DNA from: Lateolabrax maculatus
Taxonomy: Eukaryota; Chordata; Actinopteri; Acropomatiformes; Lateolabracidae
DNA: 64,000 nucleotides
NCBI GenBank assembly: GCA_031216445.1
Contig: CM062201.1
Location: 4,395,501 to 4,459,500 of the forward strand
Reading direction: 5' to 3'
In this document: positions 1 to 10,428 of the stretch, piece by piece
Layout of the letters: each line of letters begins with the position of its first letter
Position numbering within the stretch: the stretch's first letter is position 1
Position numbers and translations under genes: made by a program
Notes under the pieces: model-generated
Told to the model about the DNA's origin: nothing
Database searches by the model: none
Seen by the model: the letters and a program-made list of their open reading frames with translations, nothing else

Positions 1-2354
1 CATATGCAAATCTGTTTGTAGGGATTAATCCAGTAGTGGTTGAGATATTTCAGTTTGGACCAATGTGGTGAACTGCCAGACCGACATTGCAGTCCCTACA
101 GCTACGCAGCTGGCATGGATAAAAACAACTGTCAACAAGTTAAATCAATCACAGAAAAAGGTTTTCATGCTATAATTTGTGTCATAATGTTGTTTTACTG
201 GAACAAAATTCAGTCAGAGTCACTCAAAGAATTGTCATTTAAGGCAAATGGTTACACAATTAGATTTGGAAGAAAAAGCTCTGCTCTTTTGAAAGACCTT
301 TCCATGAATCCACGACTCTTAATTCAATCAAAAATAAACCATAAAGAGGAGATTGGGGTGGTGAAGGAAACAGTGTTGGCATGAAGGTATCAGCAGAGCA
401 ATAGAGAAGGACCACGCTGATCATCTCCATGAATATGTCTGGACATGACTAGTTAGCTGGAGAGTGAGCCAGTGATTGTGAAGCATGAATGAAATACTTT
501 ATGCCAATCAGCTACAGTAAAACAAGTGCGACTGAACCAGCGCTACGTCTCATCGAGGGTCAAGCTGGAGGGCTGCAAATGAACTGGTCTGTGATCAACT
601 CAGCGGTTATAAACTGGATTCACACGTTGCTGATTGGATTAAATATGACAAACATGCAGAAAATAATTTATTTAGAGTCAATAAAAATCAGCAAGTTGGT
701 CTAAATTAAACTGGATTTGAACATTGGTTCCACTGGATATTATCTGTGTAGTGTGCTCGATGGTCTGAACCATAGCAGCAACCTAAGTGTCAGCAAAGGT
801 TTAGTTTAGAAGGGACAGGGGAGAAAATCATTTCAGTCACTTTTACTCAAATCAGCTGAGACACATTGGTTCTCTACAGGCTGCAGAGCTGGCCAAGAGG
901 CTGAAGACAAAAAGACAATAAGCTCTTCATTTCACTGCTCCCAACACTTGGACCACCGCAGCCCGGAAATCTCACAACACCAAAGAGTCGTCTTTACAGG
1001 GAATCAAACCTATCATTATGTCAGTTTCAATCGCTGCAGATGAGTTTTGACATTTCACAAGGGCACTTTAACGGCGACAGCTGGATTCTTAGGATTTTCT
1101 TCCAAACACGTAGGTTTGTTGACTTTCACCAGCCAAATTTAAACGCCTTGAATAAGATCAAGGGTATATTTGCTATTCAATCCTGTCTGTATGAAAAGAT
1201 GAAAGCTGTGCCCGACTGTATGGAGGAGCTTAAACAAAACAGAGTTTGCTGTGTGTTTAGGCAGCAGGCAGCGTCCAATGGTTGATATGATTTAGATGAA
1301 CAGATAAAAGGCAGAGAGAGCAAGATGGAGGGATGGATGTCGAGAGATAAGGCAAGCAACAACGCGTTAAGCTAACAGAGACAACCCAGTTTTGTTTTCC
1401 CACGGGCTATATAGTAGGTCCCAGGGAAGACACACACACACACACACAGACATAGTCAAAAACACAGAGATCCCATCTGCCCCGGTGCCTTAATCAGCTT
1501 ATCACTCCCTGCACTGAGGCTGTTCAGAAGGACTGTATCAAGCTTTGACATACATTAGTGGCACTACTGGGATCAAGCAATATACAGTCATACACACACA
1601 CACACACACACACGTTCAACACATCAGAGCCGACATCACATGCGCACGCCCACACAAATTGGGACTTAAGTACGCATGTGTTCATCCCAAAAAGATTTGA
1701 AACATCCTCTGCATGTAAGCACCATAAAAATCATTAAACATGCACATTCAGAGCCGACGACTTACTGAACAGAAAATCAACACAAACAAGGCAGAGATAC
1801 GCAACAGAGCACCCACGGGTAAACACAAACTGTGTGTGTGTTTGTATTCTGACGGGACGCCAAAGCCCAGCTGATCTCTCAGTAAATATGGACATATGGT
1901 CAGCCTCTGAGAGAGAGTACGAGGACGAGTACAGGGACGGTTCTTGGCGTGTTTTCGGCATCTCTCCACAGAGAGGCCGCAGCGGGCCCAGACATCTTAT
2001 CCTCCCGGGACATGTGTTCCTTTCCCAAAGCCGAAGCGTTTAGCCTTTTTGACTCCTCAAATCTCGGCGGGGAGCGGGTCAGAGGTGTCCACTGTGGGTT
2101 ATGTAAGGATTGGGGGGGCAAGGGAATTGTCGTGCCAGGCCGACTACTAAGTTATGTAAGTTCCACAGAGCGGTTTGAGGGAGCGGCGTGAAATGTGTAC
2201 GCCATGCAGAGTCAGTCGACACAAAAACAAAGGCTGGCAGCCAAAGTCGATCTGTGGCTGGCCTCTTTTCTTTTTTTGCTCTTCTTTGCAACATCAGTGC
2301 TTGAGTCAAGTTCACTTGGAAGTTAACAAAAAACTCTTTTCATTTTTATGCGTA

Positions 2355-2435
2355 AAGTTCAGGTAGCCTAGTAGTTAAGACACATACGGTTCAAGCCCTT
2401 TTTTCCCCCTCTTTGTTTCCTGTTTATATCAACAG
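2355..2435 (+). repeat. Decayed tRNA-derived SINE-like fragment
   Basis: The text around 2370-2432 keeps the order of landmarks of a common teleost tRNA-derived SINE: an A-box-like segment (gcctagtagttaagacac), a B-box-like segment (cggttcaagccc), then a pyrimidine-rich stretch ending in tttcctgttt. The central part of the tRNA-like head is shortened. The comparison is from memory of the family pattern, not from an alignment, so a chance resemblance is possible. Confidence 0.35.
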
Positions 2436-3299
2436 TAAACAATAATGGAAAACTCTCTAAACTAATATATACAGTATATTGTTTTCTCAATGACATATTG
2501 ATATGTCATTGATTGGTACCAATGTATGATTCTGTGCCATTCATTTCCCAGCAATAATCACTGAACAAAATGGTGCATATCTCTGTTTGGAATGCTATTT
2601 GACTGCATATAACTGCTCATCATTACGCAGTTTTAATTTCATCAAAACTATTCAAACAAAACAAACAAAATATATTCATCAATGATTTTTTTCCAACAAT
2701 AGTAAACTGCAGCTAAATAAAAATTAATCTTTACAATCGAGAACTGTGACTTAATGTATTCAAAAATATGATCATTTTTTATTCAGTGACCTGCTCTTGA
2801 TTCATTAAACAGCATCCTCCAACTCCCAAAAATATCTAAAACGCTGCTCGACCTGTACGCAACATTACGTCTCTGCCAGTACAGTAAGCTAACAGGACCA
2901 CTTCTTGAAAGGAAGAAAAACATTTATGGACTAAGTTCATCTACAATCCCTCCGAAAATTAGACAAAACAGCGGAGACGAACCATGCAGTCTGACATTTA
3001 TATATAAAAAAAAAAAGGTAAGCTAACGTAGCTTTATCAATGTGCTTTCAGTTGGCTATCTGTCGTGTTTACAGTCCTTTGTTAGAAATGAGTGCAGGAT
3101 TAATGAAAGATCAACGATCTCAATGTAATTCTATAAAGACCTTCACATGTAGCACACAGCAGGAGATACCCATGTCAGAAGCGTTCACACTCACTGGAAA
3201 TAGTCCGTTTGGTTTAGGCGAGGGCTGCAGGAGGCAGGACATGACGCAAAAAGTCGCTGCGGTTTGTAATTCAGCGTTTTGAAGATTTTCACCACAAAT

Positions 3300-3620
3300 A
3301 AACTGGCTTTTATTTTACAGGAAGTCCTCTCTCCCATCATCACTATCTGTCGCAGCTTCTCGCAGTCTGTGTTTATCAGCGCAGCAGCATTTTAAAACAC
3401 AGCGGCTGTGGATGAGAGCAGCTGACTGCTGGAAGTCAACACGCTCACTCACTCCAGTGAACTGTCGGACAGTTACCTGCTGTATGCACACGTGGGCTCA
3501 ACCCGGACTTTACCCGGACTTTGTACCAGAGAGCTGGCTGGTTAAAGTCCGCTCCAACTGACGGGGACATCTGCGCTCACACACAGCGTGTCCGGACAAT
3601 GTCAGAACGTTGTCAACTAT
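3300..3620. promoter_or_regulatory. CpG-richer patch with a tandem 11-bp repeat; possible regulatory region or first exon
   Basis: This patch is richer in CpG than its AT-rich surroundings. It carries a perfect 11-bp tandem duplication at 3501-3522 (acccggacttt twice), which on the minus strand reads as two AAAGTCCGGG units resembling HNF4-type half sites. Read on the minus strand, an ATG near 3573 stays open for about 30 codons up to a splice-donor-like CAG|GTAACT near 3475. A minus-strand gene with its body to the left of the window could therefore start here. No protein family is recognised. Confidence 0.25.
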
Positions 3621-5374
3621 AATCAACAATAAATGCGAGACAAACAAGTAGTGCACATTTTTAAAGGACTAAAAGCAATTGCCAGTAACACGGTATTAAA
3701 GGCTAAACATTTTCTGACTGTTCAGAGGAAAAAGTATCTCCTGATCTCATTTCAATGCAGATTAATAGAGTCAGTAGATCCTGCCATGAGAGCAGAGCTG
3801 CTGATCTCACTTATTGGACATTAAAGCCCCAGAGAGGCACAGCTGTGCCAAGGCTGAGGTTGTTTGTTCCTCTAATAAAAGTTGACACATCAGTTATGGA
3901 TATGTATGAAATCTCTTTTACTCTCGCAGCGTCCGTCTACTTTCCCCTCTCTTTCCCGTTTCCACCTCCTTCCACCAGCTCTCGTTTTCTTCCGTTTCCG
4001 AGCCTTTAAACTGCTGTGATCTGTCGGTGATCCTGGAGGCTGGTCTGCAGGGAGAACGAGAAGGAGAGCTCGTGGTGTGGGTGAATCGCACCCCAGCCTG
4101 TTCAGACAAACCCACGGTGGTTCAGAGCTCTTGAGTTGAAGTTCGACTTGAAGGGGAACTCGAAGATTATTTGATTACATCAAAGTCAGTTTATGCGTCA
4201 TGATGAATAATACTTAGTGTGTAAAGAGTTGTGTAATGTTTTCTGGATGAGCTTTCAGAAGTAAAGTAACCAAGCCAGCATTACAAACTGGGGGCGTGGT
4301 GTTAGAAAGATGTGGGTGTTTACCAGGCCCGCAGGGTCTAACAAAAGATGCCATCAGGTTGCATTATGGGACATGTAGGATCCAGTGTTTCTGGAGCTTG
4401 GACCGATAATAGCAACCAGAAGTCAGGAGATCTCAGCCCCTCTTGCTGCTTCGCTTTTACCTATTCCCCTATTTGATCTTTCTTTCATAAGTCATAAGCG
4501 GTTGTTCCCTGTGCCTAACCCTAACCAGCTAGGATTGAAAGCAGTTACGGCGACAAACACATCCAAAGAAGTTTCTCAAATCACTCCTGCAGCATAATCT
4601 ATTTCTCTGCCGTCCAACTATGCGACTTACAACCTTTAATCTCTATGTGTTTTTTTTTTTTTCTTTTAAACCTACTGGAGGTCAAAAGTTGATATTGAAG
4701 GCATCGATTTTTTTGTGAAGTATTCCTTTAATATTCCTAGCCTTCCTTTGTGTTTCAGCCTTAACTTACAGTGCTCTGAATGCCAGCATTTTCAGTGTGG
4801 ACAGCTTCAGTAGAATAGCTACCCAAAGTACCCCTTTCATACCCATTCATTTTACACTCCCTGCCCTCCAACAGTATGTTTAATTGAGCAGTTGCTCTCT
4901 TAAAGAGGGTCCAGAGCTCTGAAACAGGGTGTGGTGCTGGGGTGCTGCATAATACAACTTGTGCAATTTCATGTGAGCGACCAAATGAAAGACTACAAGT
5001 CCGAGAGTAGGGTGACAGTTTGTGTCCATATTTTGCCATCTAAATAATGGAGCTGTTGGACTCTCCCAAGGACACGATCAGAGTAAACAAAAACCATCCA
5101 GGGGAGCCAGCTCTGTGAAAGTGCTGTGCGTCAATTATTGATGCTGAAATGAGATTTGACGGGCCAAACACCTGCCTCTGCTGAACTGGACCCGCACCAG
5201 ATTTCAGATTATAAACCAAGGACTTGGCAGCAGCACTTCATAAACTCCCAAAACACTGAAGAAATCAGAGGAGTGGCTGTTCTCAGCCATATGCTCAACC
5301 CTGGGCGGCTCCATCCCCATATTTACAGTCAACTTGAAAGACCACGCAAATAAGAAAAACAGTGAACAGCAACG

Positions 5375-6543
5375 TAGTTTAACATTTTTTTTTATTAATT
5401 GTTTTAGAATACACCATGGTAAAGCATTTTGGATCTCTCACTTGAAGACTCTTTGGGCATCCAGTGCCGGATTCAACAGCACGCTCTCATTCACCGCCGC
5501 TGCTGCCACGTTCTCCAGCCCTCTGATCTGCTTCTGATCTGCCTGCCGCCGTACGCTCTCTTCCTCTACCTGACAGGCATAGGTACCAAGAGGGGAAAAC
5601 CTGGCTGGTGCTCATACTGAATACCCTGAATAGTTGGAGGCAGTCAACGCAGAGGGTGGAGAACTTGCGCAGGGGAAACGGGCCTCCTCTCTCGCTCCCG
5701 CTGCGACACACGGGGGAGTGAAATAAATACACGACATCCTCGCTACCTCGCACATTCACACTTTGCATGTGACTGGTGCCTGTATTTGCATGTGTGTGTT
5801 TAAAGGGGATCCTACTGTTATTGTAGAAGATATGATCGGATTGCACTTAAGAGCAGAGATTGAATTCTGTACACAAAGTTGTCCAATATTAAAAAATACA
5901 TTAAGTTACATTTTCCAAATAAATATCGGTCCATTTTTGTTAGTATGCCAAATACATCTTCCTGAGACACTTTTAGAACCGCAGACATATTTATACACCA
6001 TAGATATCTTTTTTCCTATCCATGAGTATACTCTTTTCAGTCTTCCTTTTACCCATCCTTTGATTTTCTCTCCACCTCTCTGGAGGCAAAATAACTTTTT
6101 CATGCCACACTTACTTCAACCATCCACTTATGCGATCATCCCATATCATGTGACTTGCTCTCTCTTCTTTGCCAAGACATACATAGTAAACAGATTTCTC
6201 TCGCTGCACCATTGCAGCATAATCCAAGACATGAGACCATGTTTCAGATGCAAATGTTACAGCCAGATACACTGCCGCTGCTGCCGTATTTCCAGTAACT
6301 GACCCGAATGTACGTCTGTTTCGTGAAGTGATTATCTGTGTGAGAGTGATGTGTGTGCTTCGTTGAGATGACGAACCCGAAAGTAGATGTACACAAACAT
6401 TTCACTCGCATGCTGACAGAAATTTGTATAATAACAGTCTTACAGCCAAAAGGTTTTTTTGAAAATACAAATATGTTTATGGAAGCTTTTCTTTTTTTGT
6501 GTGAAGTTTCACAGTATCAAAGTGGTTCTCTTCCTGGCTTGTT

Positions 6544-6585
<42 letters not shown>

Positions 6586-6962
6586 TACCTTTACATGAGG
6601 AACCACATTTGCAAACATCCTCTGCCTTCATTCTCACCGTCATCATTTATACCGGTCTATTATTGCTTTTGTATACCAATATTGTTCTACAAGATCAAGT
6701 GAAGGAAAAGGGAAATGTATCGTCCATTCAGTCTTGCAGGGAAGCAGTCCTGACTTGCAGCCCGAATAAAAATCACTCGTGTAATTTCCAAAACAAGTGT
6801 GAGTTTTTACTGGAAAAAGTAAAAACAGCTACTGGGTTATCCGTAAATGTGATGTAAGGCAGCAGAAGATAAACAAACGGGCTTCCCTTCTTCAGACATG
6901 CGTGTACGTACAAAAAGTACTGCTTCCCTGTTTTTTTCAAGTCCTTTCAAGTCCTCATTAGT
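5375..6962 (-). other. fam110a: Probable 3' untranslated region of fam110a, with poly(A) signal
   Basis: Downstream of the fam110a stop codon, the first canonical AATAAA on the minus strand is at 5396-5391 (TTTATT on the plus strand). That predicts a 3' UTR of about 1.6 kb. The segment is AT-rich and contains an 18-unit (CA)n tract at 6545-6580. The open frames on the plus strand here, including one of 179 codons at 5763-6302, lie antisense to this UTR and have no recognisable domain. The end point is inferred only from the signal. Confidence 0.5.
6545..6580. repeat. (CA)18 microsatellite
   Basis: An uninterrupted dinucleotide tract inside the presumed fam110a 3' UTR. Confidence 0.98.
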
Positions 6963-8363
6963 CTATACGTTAGAGACAGCGTTATTAGCATCTCGCGCCT
7001 GACGGATGCCGTAGAGCCACTTGATGACTCGAGCGTTCCTCTCGATGACGGAGATGCCGTAGGGGACCCGTTCGTTGGCCCTGGCCGGAGCGTCCTCGTC
7101 GTCCTCGTCTCCTCCGTCCTCCCTTACCCGGTCAGCCTCCGAGCTGGGGGTGCTGACGCTGCGGAGCTTTGAGACGGACACGATGTCCGAGTTGGCCCTT
7201 GTGAAGCGCTCCACTCCGCCCATGCCCTCCACCTCCCCCGGGTCCAGCCCGCAGTAGTTGAAGAAGCGCTCCAGGTCGGCTGTGGCGCGGGAGTAGCGGT
7301 CGCTCAGGTCCGACTTGGAGCGGTGCAAGGATGGGTGCTTGCGGGCGGACCCCTTGGAACTGGCGTTGGATATGCGGGTGAAAGCGGGCGAGGCCGGAGG
7401 GATCATGCCCGCTCGAACCAGCAGGGGACTAGGCGGCAGGTACGCTGGAGGTGGGGGCAGGGTTTGTGATGGTGTGCTGAGCTGAGGGTGGGGTTTGGGT
7501 TGGTTTTGAGGGGGTGGAGGAGGTGGGACCTGGGGGTGTGCGACTTGGCCCTGTGCAGTTTGTCTGGACCTGAGCTGGGGCTGAAGCTGGGCCCTCTGAG
7601 GCTTCCGTATCTCAGCCTGAGGCCGAACATCCACCCTGCGTACTGTCACTGAGTTAGGGGAGCTATAGGGCACTGGAACCCCAATACGGGGTGCTCGTGC
7701 TGGGACAGGGGGCGGACGGCGGGTGGGTTCTGCTGCGGGGGTCCGGAGGTTGTTGTTGAGTGGAGAGGAAGTGCAGGAGGAGGTGGATGAGGAGTTGATG
7801 TTGCCGTGATTCAGTGGTTTGAGGTTGTTGAGGAGTCGGTTGCTCCTCTCCTGTTCTGCGGACAGGCTGCTGCTGATGCTCTTTGCTCCTGATGAAGGAG
7901 AGGATGAGGAGGGGGAGGTGGAGGAAGAGGACTGAGAACATGGCATTGGTCCATCACATACATCATTGATGAGATTGTTCAGAATATCCAAGTTAAGAGC
8001 CGGCCCTCTTCTCCCTCCAGGTACCTCTCTCCCTCCTCCATTCTCCACATCACCTGGGCAGCGGGGGGCTTTGCGGGCTGGAGGAGTGCTGATCTGGCAC
8101 TGGAGCATCAGCGGAGGAACGAGGGGCTTGCGGATGATTGGTGGTTTGATGGGGGCTTGGCGGTTGAGGGCTACCTGCTGGCTCTTTACGTACTTGGCCT
8201 TGTCGGCCTCCAGACGTTCTACAGCGCTCAGTTTACGGGCCCCGGGCTCAGCCTGGCGACGGAAGTAGTCTGGACCCTTGTTAAGTATCCTGAAGGGCAT
8301 GGTGGAGGTGAAGGGGACCCCGGCCAGACGGCCGTCTGATGGCCGCAGGGTCTCCACCGGCAT
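6963..8363 (-). CDS. fam110a: FAM110A, centrosome/spindle-pole associated protein, single coding exon
   Basis: A complete 466-residue frame. The amino-terminal FAM110 block spans about residues 22-80, with the family signature LSAVERLEADKAKYVKS at 45-61. The carboxy-terminal block spans about 345-466 and includes the RSKSDLSDRYSR segment (348-359), DLERFFNYCGLDP (363-375), FTRANSDIVS and ERNARVIKWLYG (441-452). The middle matches FAM110A rather than FAM110B: LNLDILNNLI then CD at 124-137, and RRVDVRP at 242-248. FAM110 proteins locate to centrosomes and spindle poles. At 466 residues the protein is much longer than mammalian FAM110A (about 295), because of Ser-rich (145-200) and Pro/Gln-rich (215-325) linkers. 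The start lies ten bases after a splice acceptor (tttctctccgtcag, minus strand, ending at 8374), so the 5' UTR is spliced and the coding region is intronless, as in mammals. Confidence 0.93.
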   Translation of the reverse strand: MPVETLRPSDGRLAGVPFTSTMPFRILNKGPDYFRRQAEPGARKLSAVERLEADKAKYVKSQQVALNRQAPIKPPIIRKPLVPPLMLQCQISTPPARKAPRCPGDVENGGGREVPGGRRGPALNLDILNNLINDVCDGPMPCSQSSSSTSPSSSSPSSGAKSISSSLSAEQERSNRLLNNLKPLNHGNINSSSTSSCTSSPLNNNLRTPAAEPTRRPPPVPARAPRIGVPVPYSSPNSVTVRRVDVRPQAEIRKPQRAQLQPQLRSRQTAQGQVAHPQVPPPPPPQNQPKPHPQLSTPSQTLPPPPAYLPPSPLLVRAGMIPPASPAFTRISNASSKGSARKHPSLHRSKSDLSDRYSRATADLERFFNYCGLDPGEVEGMGGVERFTRANSDIVSVSKLRSVSTPSSEADRVREDGGDEDDEDAPARANERVPYGISVIERNARVIKWLYGIRQARDANNAVSNV

Positions 8364-8373
8364 ACTGGAAGAG

Positions 8374-8390
8374 CTGACGGAGAGAAAGGC
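8374..8390 (-). other. fam110a: Splice acceptor before the fam110a coding exon
   Basis: On the minus strand a pyrimidine-rich tract ends in gtcag immediately before the exon that begins at 8373 with ctcttccagt and then the ATG. This places a non-coding 5' exon further upstream (higher coordinates). Confidence 0.7.
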
Positions 8391-9354
8391 AGATTTTCAA
8401 TCAGTCAAAACGTTTTTAAAACAGTAAAGACAAGCAAAGAAAAAATGAGCCAGAGGTGAGAGAAACAACAAGAGAATCATTCACTTCTCTATTTCTTCCG
8501 TTAAATGTAACAAACAGTGGTTTATAGCAACCACAGTGGTGTGGACATGAGATACAAGTTTGACTAGAGACAAACAGAAGAACTGAGAGGTGGGTGAGAC
8601 TGGGGCTTTAATGGTCAACCAACATCCTTTTAGAGCTCCCACATGTTCTCTCTAAGCTTAAGAAAATAGCTCTTTTGTACTCTCTCTTTTCTTCCCACTC
8701 CCCCCCCCCCGCACCCAGAGCCCCCTTTAACTTCCTTACCAGTCGCTGTGCTGCTGCTCTCACTTCTATCCTTTTCTTCCTCCTTTCTTCTCCGTCGCCC
8801 CTCTTGCTCTTTTATCCTTCCTTTTTTCCCAGTCCAGGCTCAGTGAAAGGCTACTTGTAGGACAGGGTCAGTTGGGGTCAAATTCCACATCAGGCCCCGC
8901 CAGGCCACCTCTATTAGCTCAGCGGTGACCCAGAAGGGGGATGAGGCTGCAGATCGGGGTCACCGGTCAGCCACAGTGCAGCCGATGGGAGCTCTTTATT
9001 CAAAATGCAGGTCTGGTGGATCAGCTGGCAGCGATCCCCCCCCCCCCAGCAAAACAATCAGCCTTTATGATCCCCTTCAGGATCTCTGTCCAACTCGTCT
9101 GTCAAGCCCGCCCGCCTGTCTGTCTGTCTCAGCTGGGATCTGACACAAAAAGCCGGCCGGCAACTCAGCAGGAGGGCCCCGCGATCCTGGAGAGGGTTAA
9201 AAAGAGACGGAAGTCCAGGTCAGATAATGGTAGAGTTCTCGGTTTTCTGTTCACCTCTTGTTAACAAAAGCATCCACACACACCGGTACACACACTCACA
9301 CACTCACACACACACACACACACTTTGCCGGCTGACAGACGGGGACTCTCTTCA

Positions 9355-9510
9355 ACACTGAAGTAGAGCAGACGGGAGAGGCTTTAATACCACGTCTGGC
9401 TCCTCCCAGCCGGCCAATCACGCGTCAGGCTGGGAGCCTCAGCGGGGCACAGGGGGCGGGAGGCGCGCTCGCATTGGTCCACCTCGAAGGGGATTCTGAC
9501 CAATTGGACC
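9355..9510 (-). promoter_or_regulatory. fam110a: Likely fam110a promoter: CCAAT boxes, GC box and TATA-like element
   Basis: Read on the minus strand, the order is: a CCAAT palindrome (9500-9507, both strands), a second CCAAT box (9477-9473), a GC box (CCCGCCCCC, 9460-9452), an inverted CCAAT (9418-9414) and a TATTAAA element (9389-9383). This predicts transcription starting near 9355-9360 towards fam110a, about 1 kb upstream of its start codon. The spacing and order are typical of a vertebrate core promoter. The donor of the first exon was not located with certainty because the next bases are a GT-rich repeat. Confidence 0.6.
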
Positions 9511-10388
9511 CCTCCCCCCTCTGAGCACAACAAAACACTGAGGCAGGGTTTTCATTCAAATGAAAATTCTTTGAAAGAGAGAAAGGGGGGCAGAGAAAGA
9601 GAGGGGAGGACGACAGGCAAAACAGCTGCAATTTTTTACATTGACTTGCATCAAGCTCAGTGGGGTGCTATGAAAACATTGTGAAAAATACTGAAGTCCC
9701 ACACAACTGTTCTTCTTGTTTAGCTCTTTGTCTTCATCACCGCAGAAGTAGAGGGAAGTGTGTGAACAACAGAGACACAGTAAACAATAGAGGATTGTTT
9801 TATCTCAAGTCTAAATGTGCTTTAATTTGTATTTTAATAATTTAGCTGGTGATTGTAGTGCAATAAGCTTAATGTTTACAGTATTTAAAACCACCAGAAC
9901 ACTAGTTTAGAGATAAAGAAACAAAGACGGACAGTGAAAGTTTTCTGTTTCTACACCTTAACGCTCAATTACTTCAATTATTTCTCTCAGTTTTAGGAGT
10001 TCAAAGCACTGCTGACACACACAATGTACATCTATTTTCCCCTCGTTCTCCAAGTTCTAATTTTCTCAGAAAAACAATTCTTTCCACAACACCCCCCACC
10101 CCCCACCGTTGCTCAACCCTTCACTGCTTCTTATCGTTTACAACATTACACTCCAGGGTTACATCACACCCAGTTAGTGGGCCCTCCTCCTCCTCCTCTT
10201 CCTCCTCACCTCCACTTCCAACATATCTATCCGCACATTTTTAATTAGTCTTTTTATAGCAGTCTTCCTTCCAGTCTCCCTCAACATGTGACCCTGTTTC
10301 CCCTACGTCTCCCCCTCTCTCTTTCAGCCCTGAACAGCAGACCGGCAGCAGGGAGAAAGAGCAAAAGCGACCATGACAGCTTAGACTT

Positions 10389-10390
<2 letters not shown>

Positions 10391-10423
<33 letters not shown>
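10391..10423. repeat. (AC)n microsatellite
   Basis: An uninterrupted dinucleotide run visible directly in the sequence. Confidence 0.97.

Positions 10424-10428
<5 letters not shown>

Larger units (their letters stand above)
1..5370. other. Intergenic stretch with no recognised gene
   Basis: I see no open frame that resembles a known protein on either strand. The stretch holds two short (CA)n tracts (1431-1448 and 1592-1613), a decayed SINE-like segment near 2355-2435, AT-rich sequence from 2440 to 2800 and a CpG-richer patch at 3300-3620 (listed separately). The open frames of 60-115 codons here have no family-like motifs, and several overlap each other on opposite strands, which is expected of chance frames. 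Confidence 0.6.
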
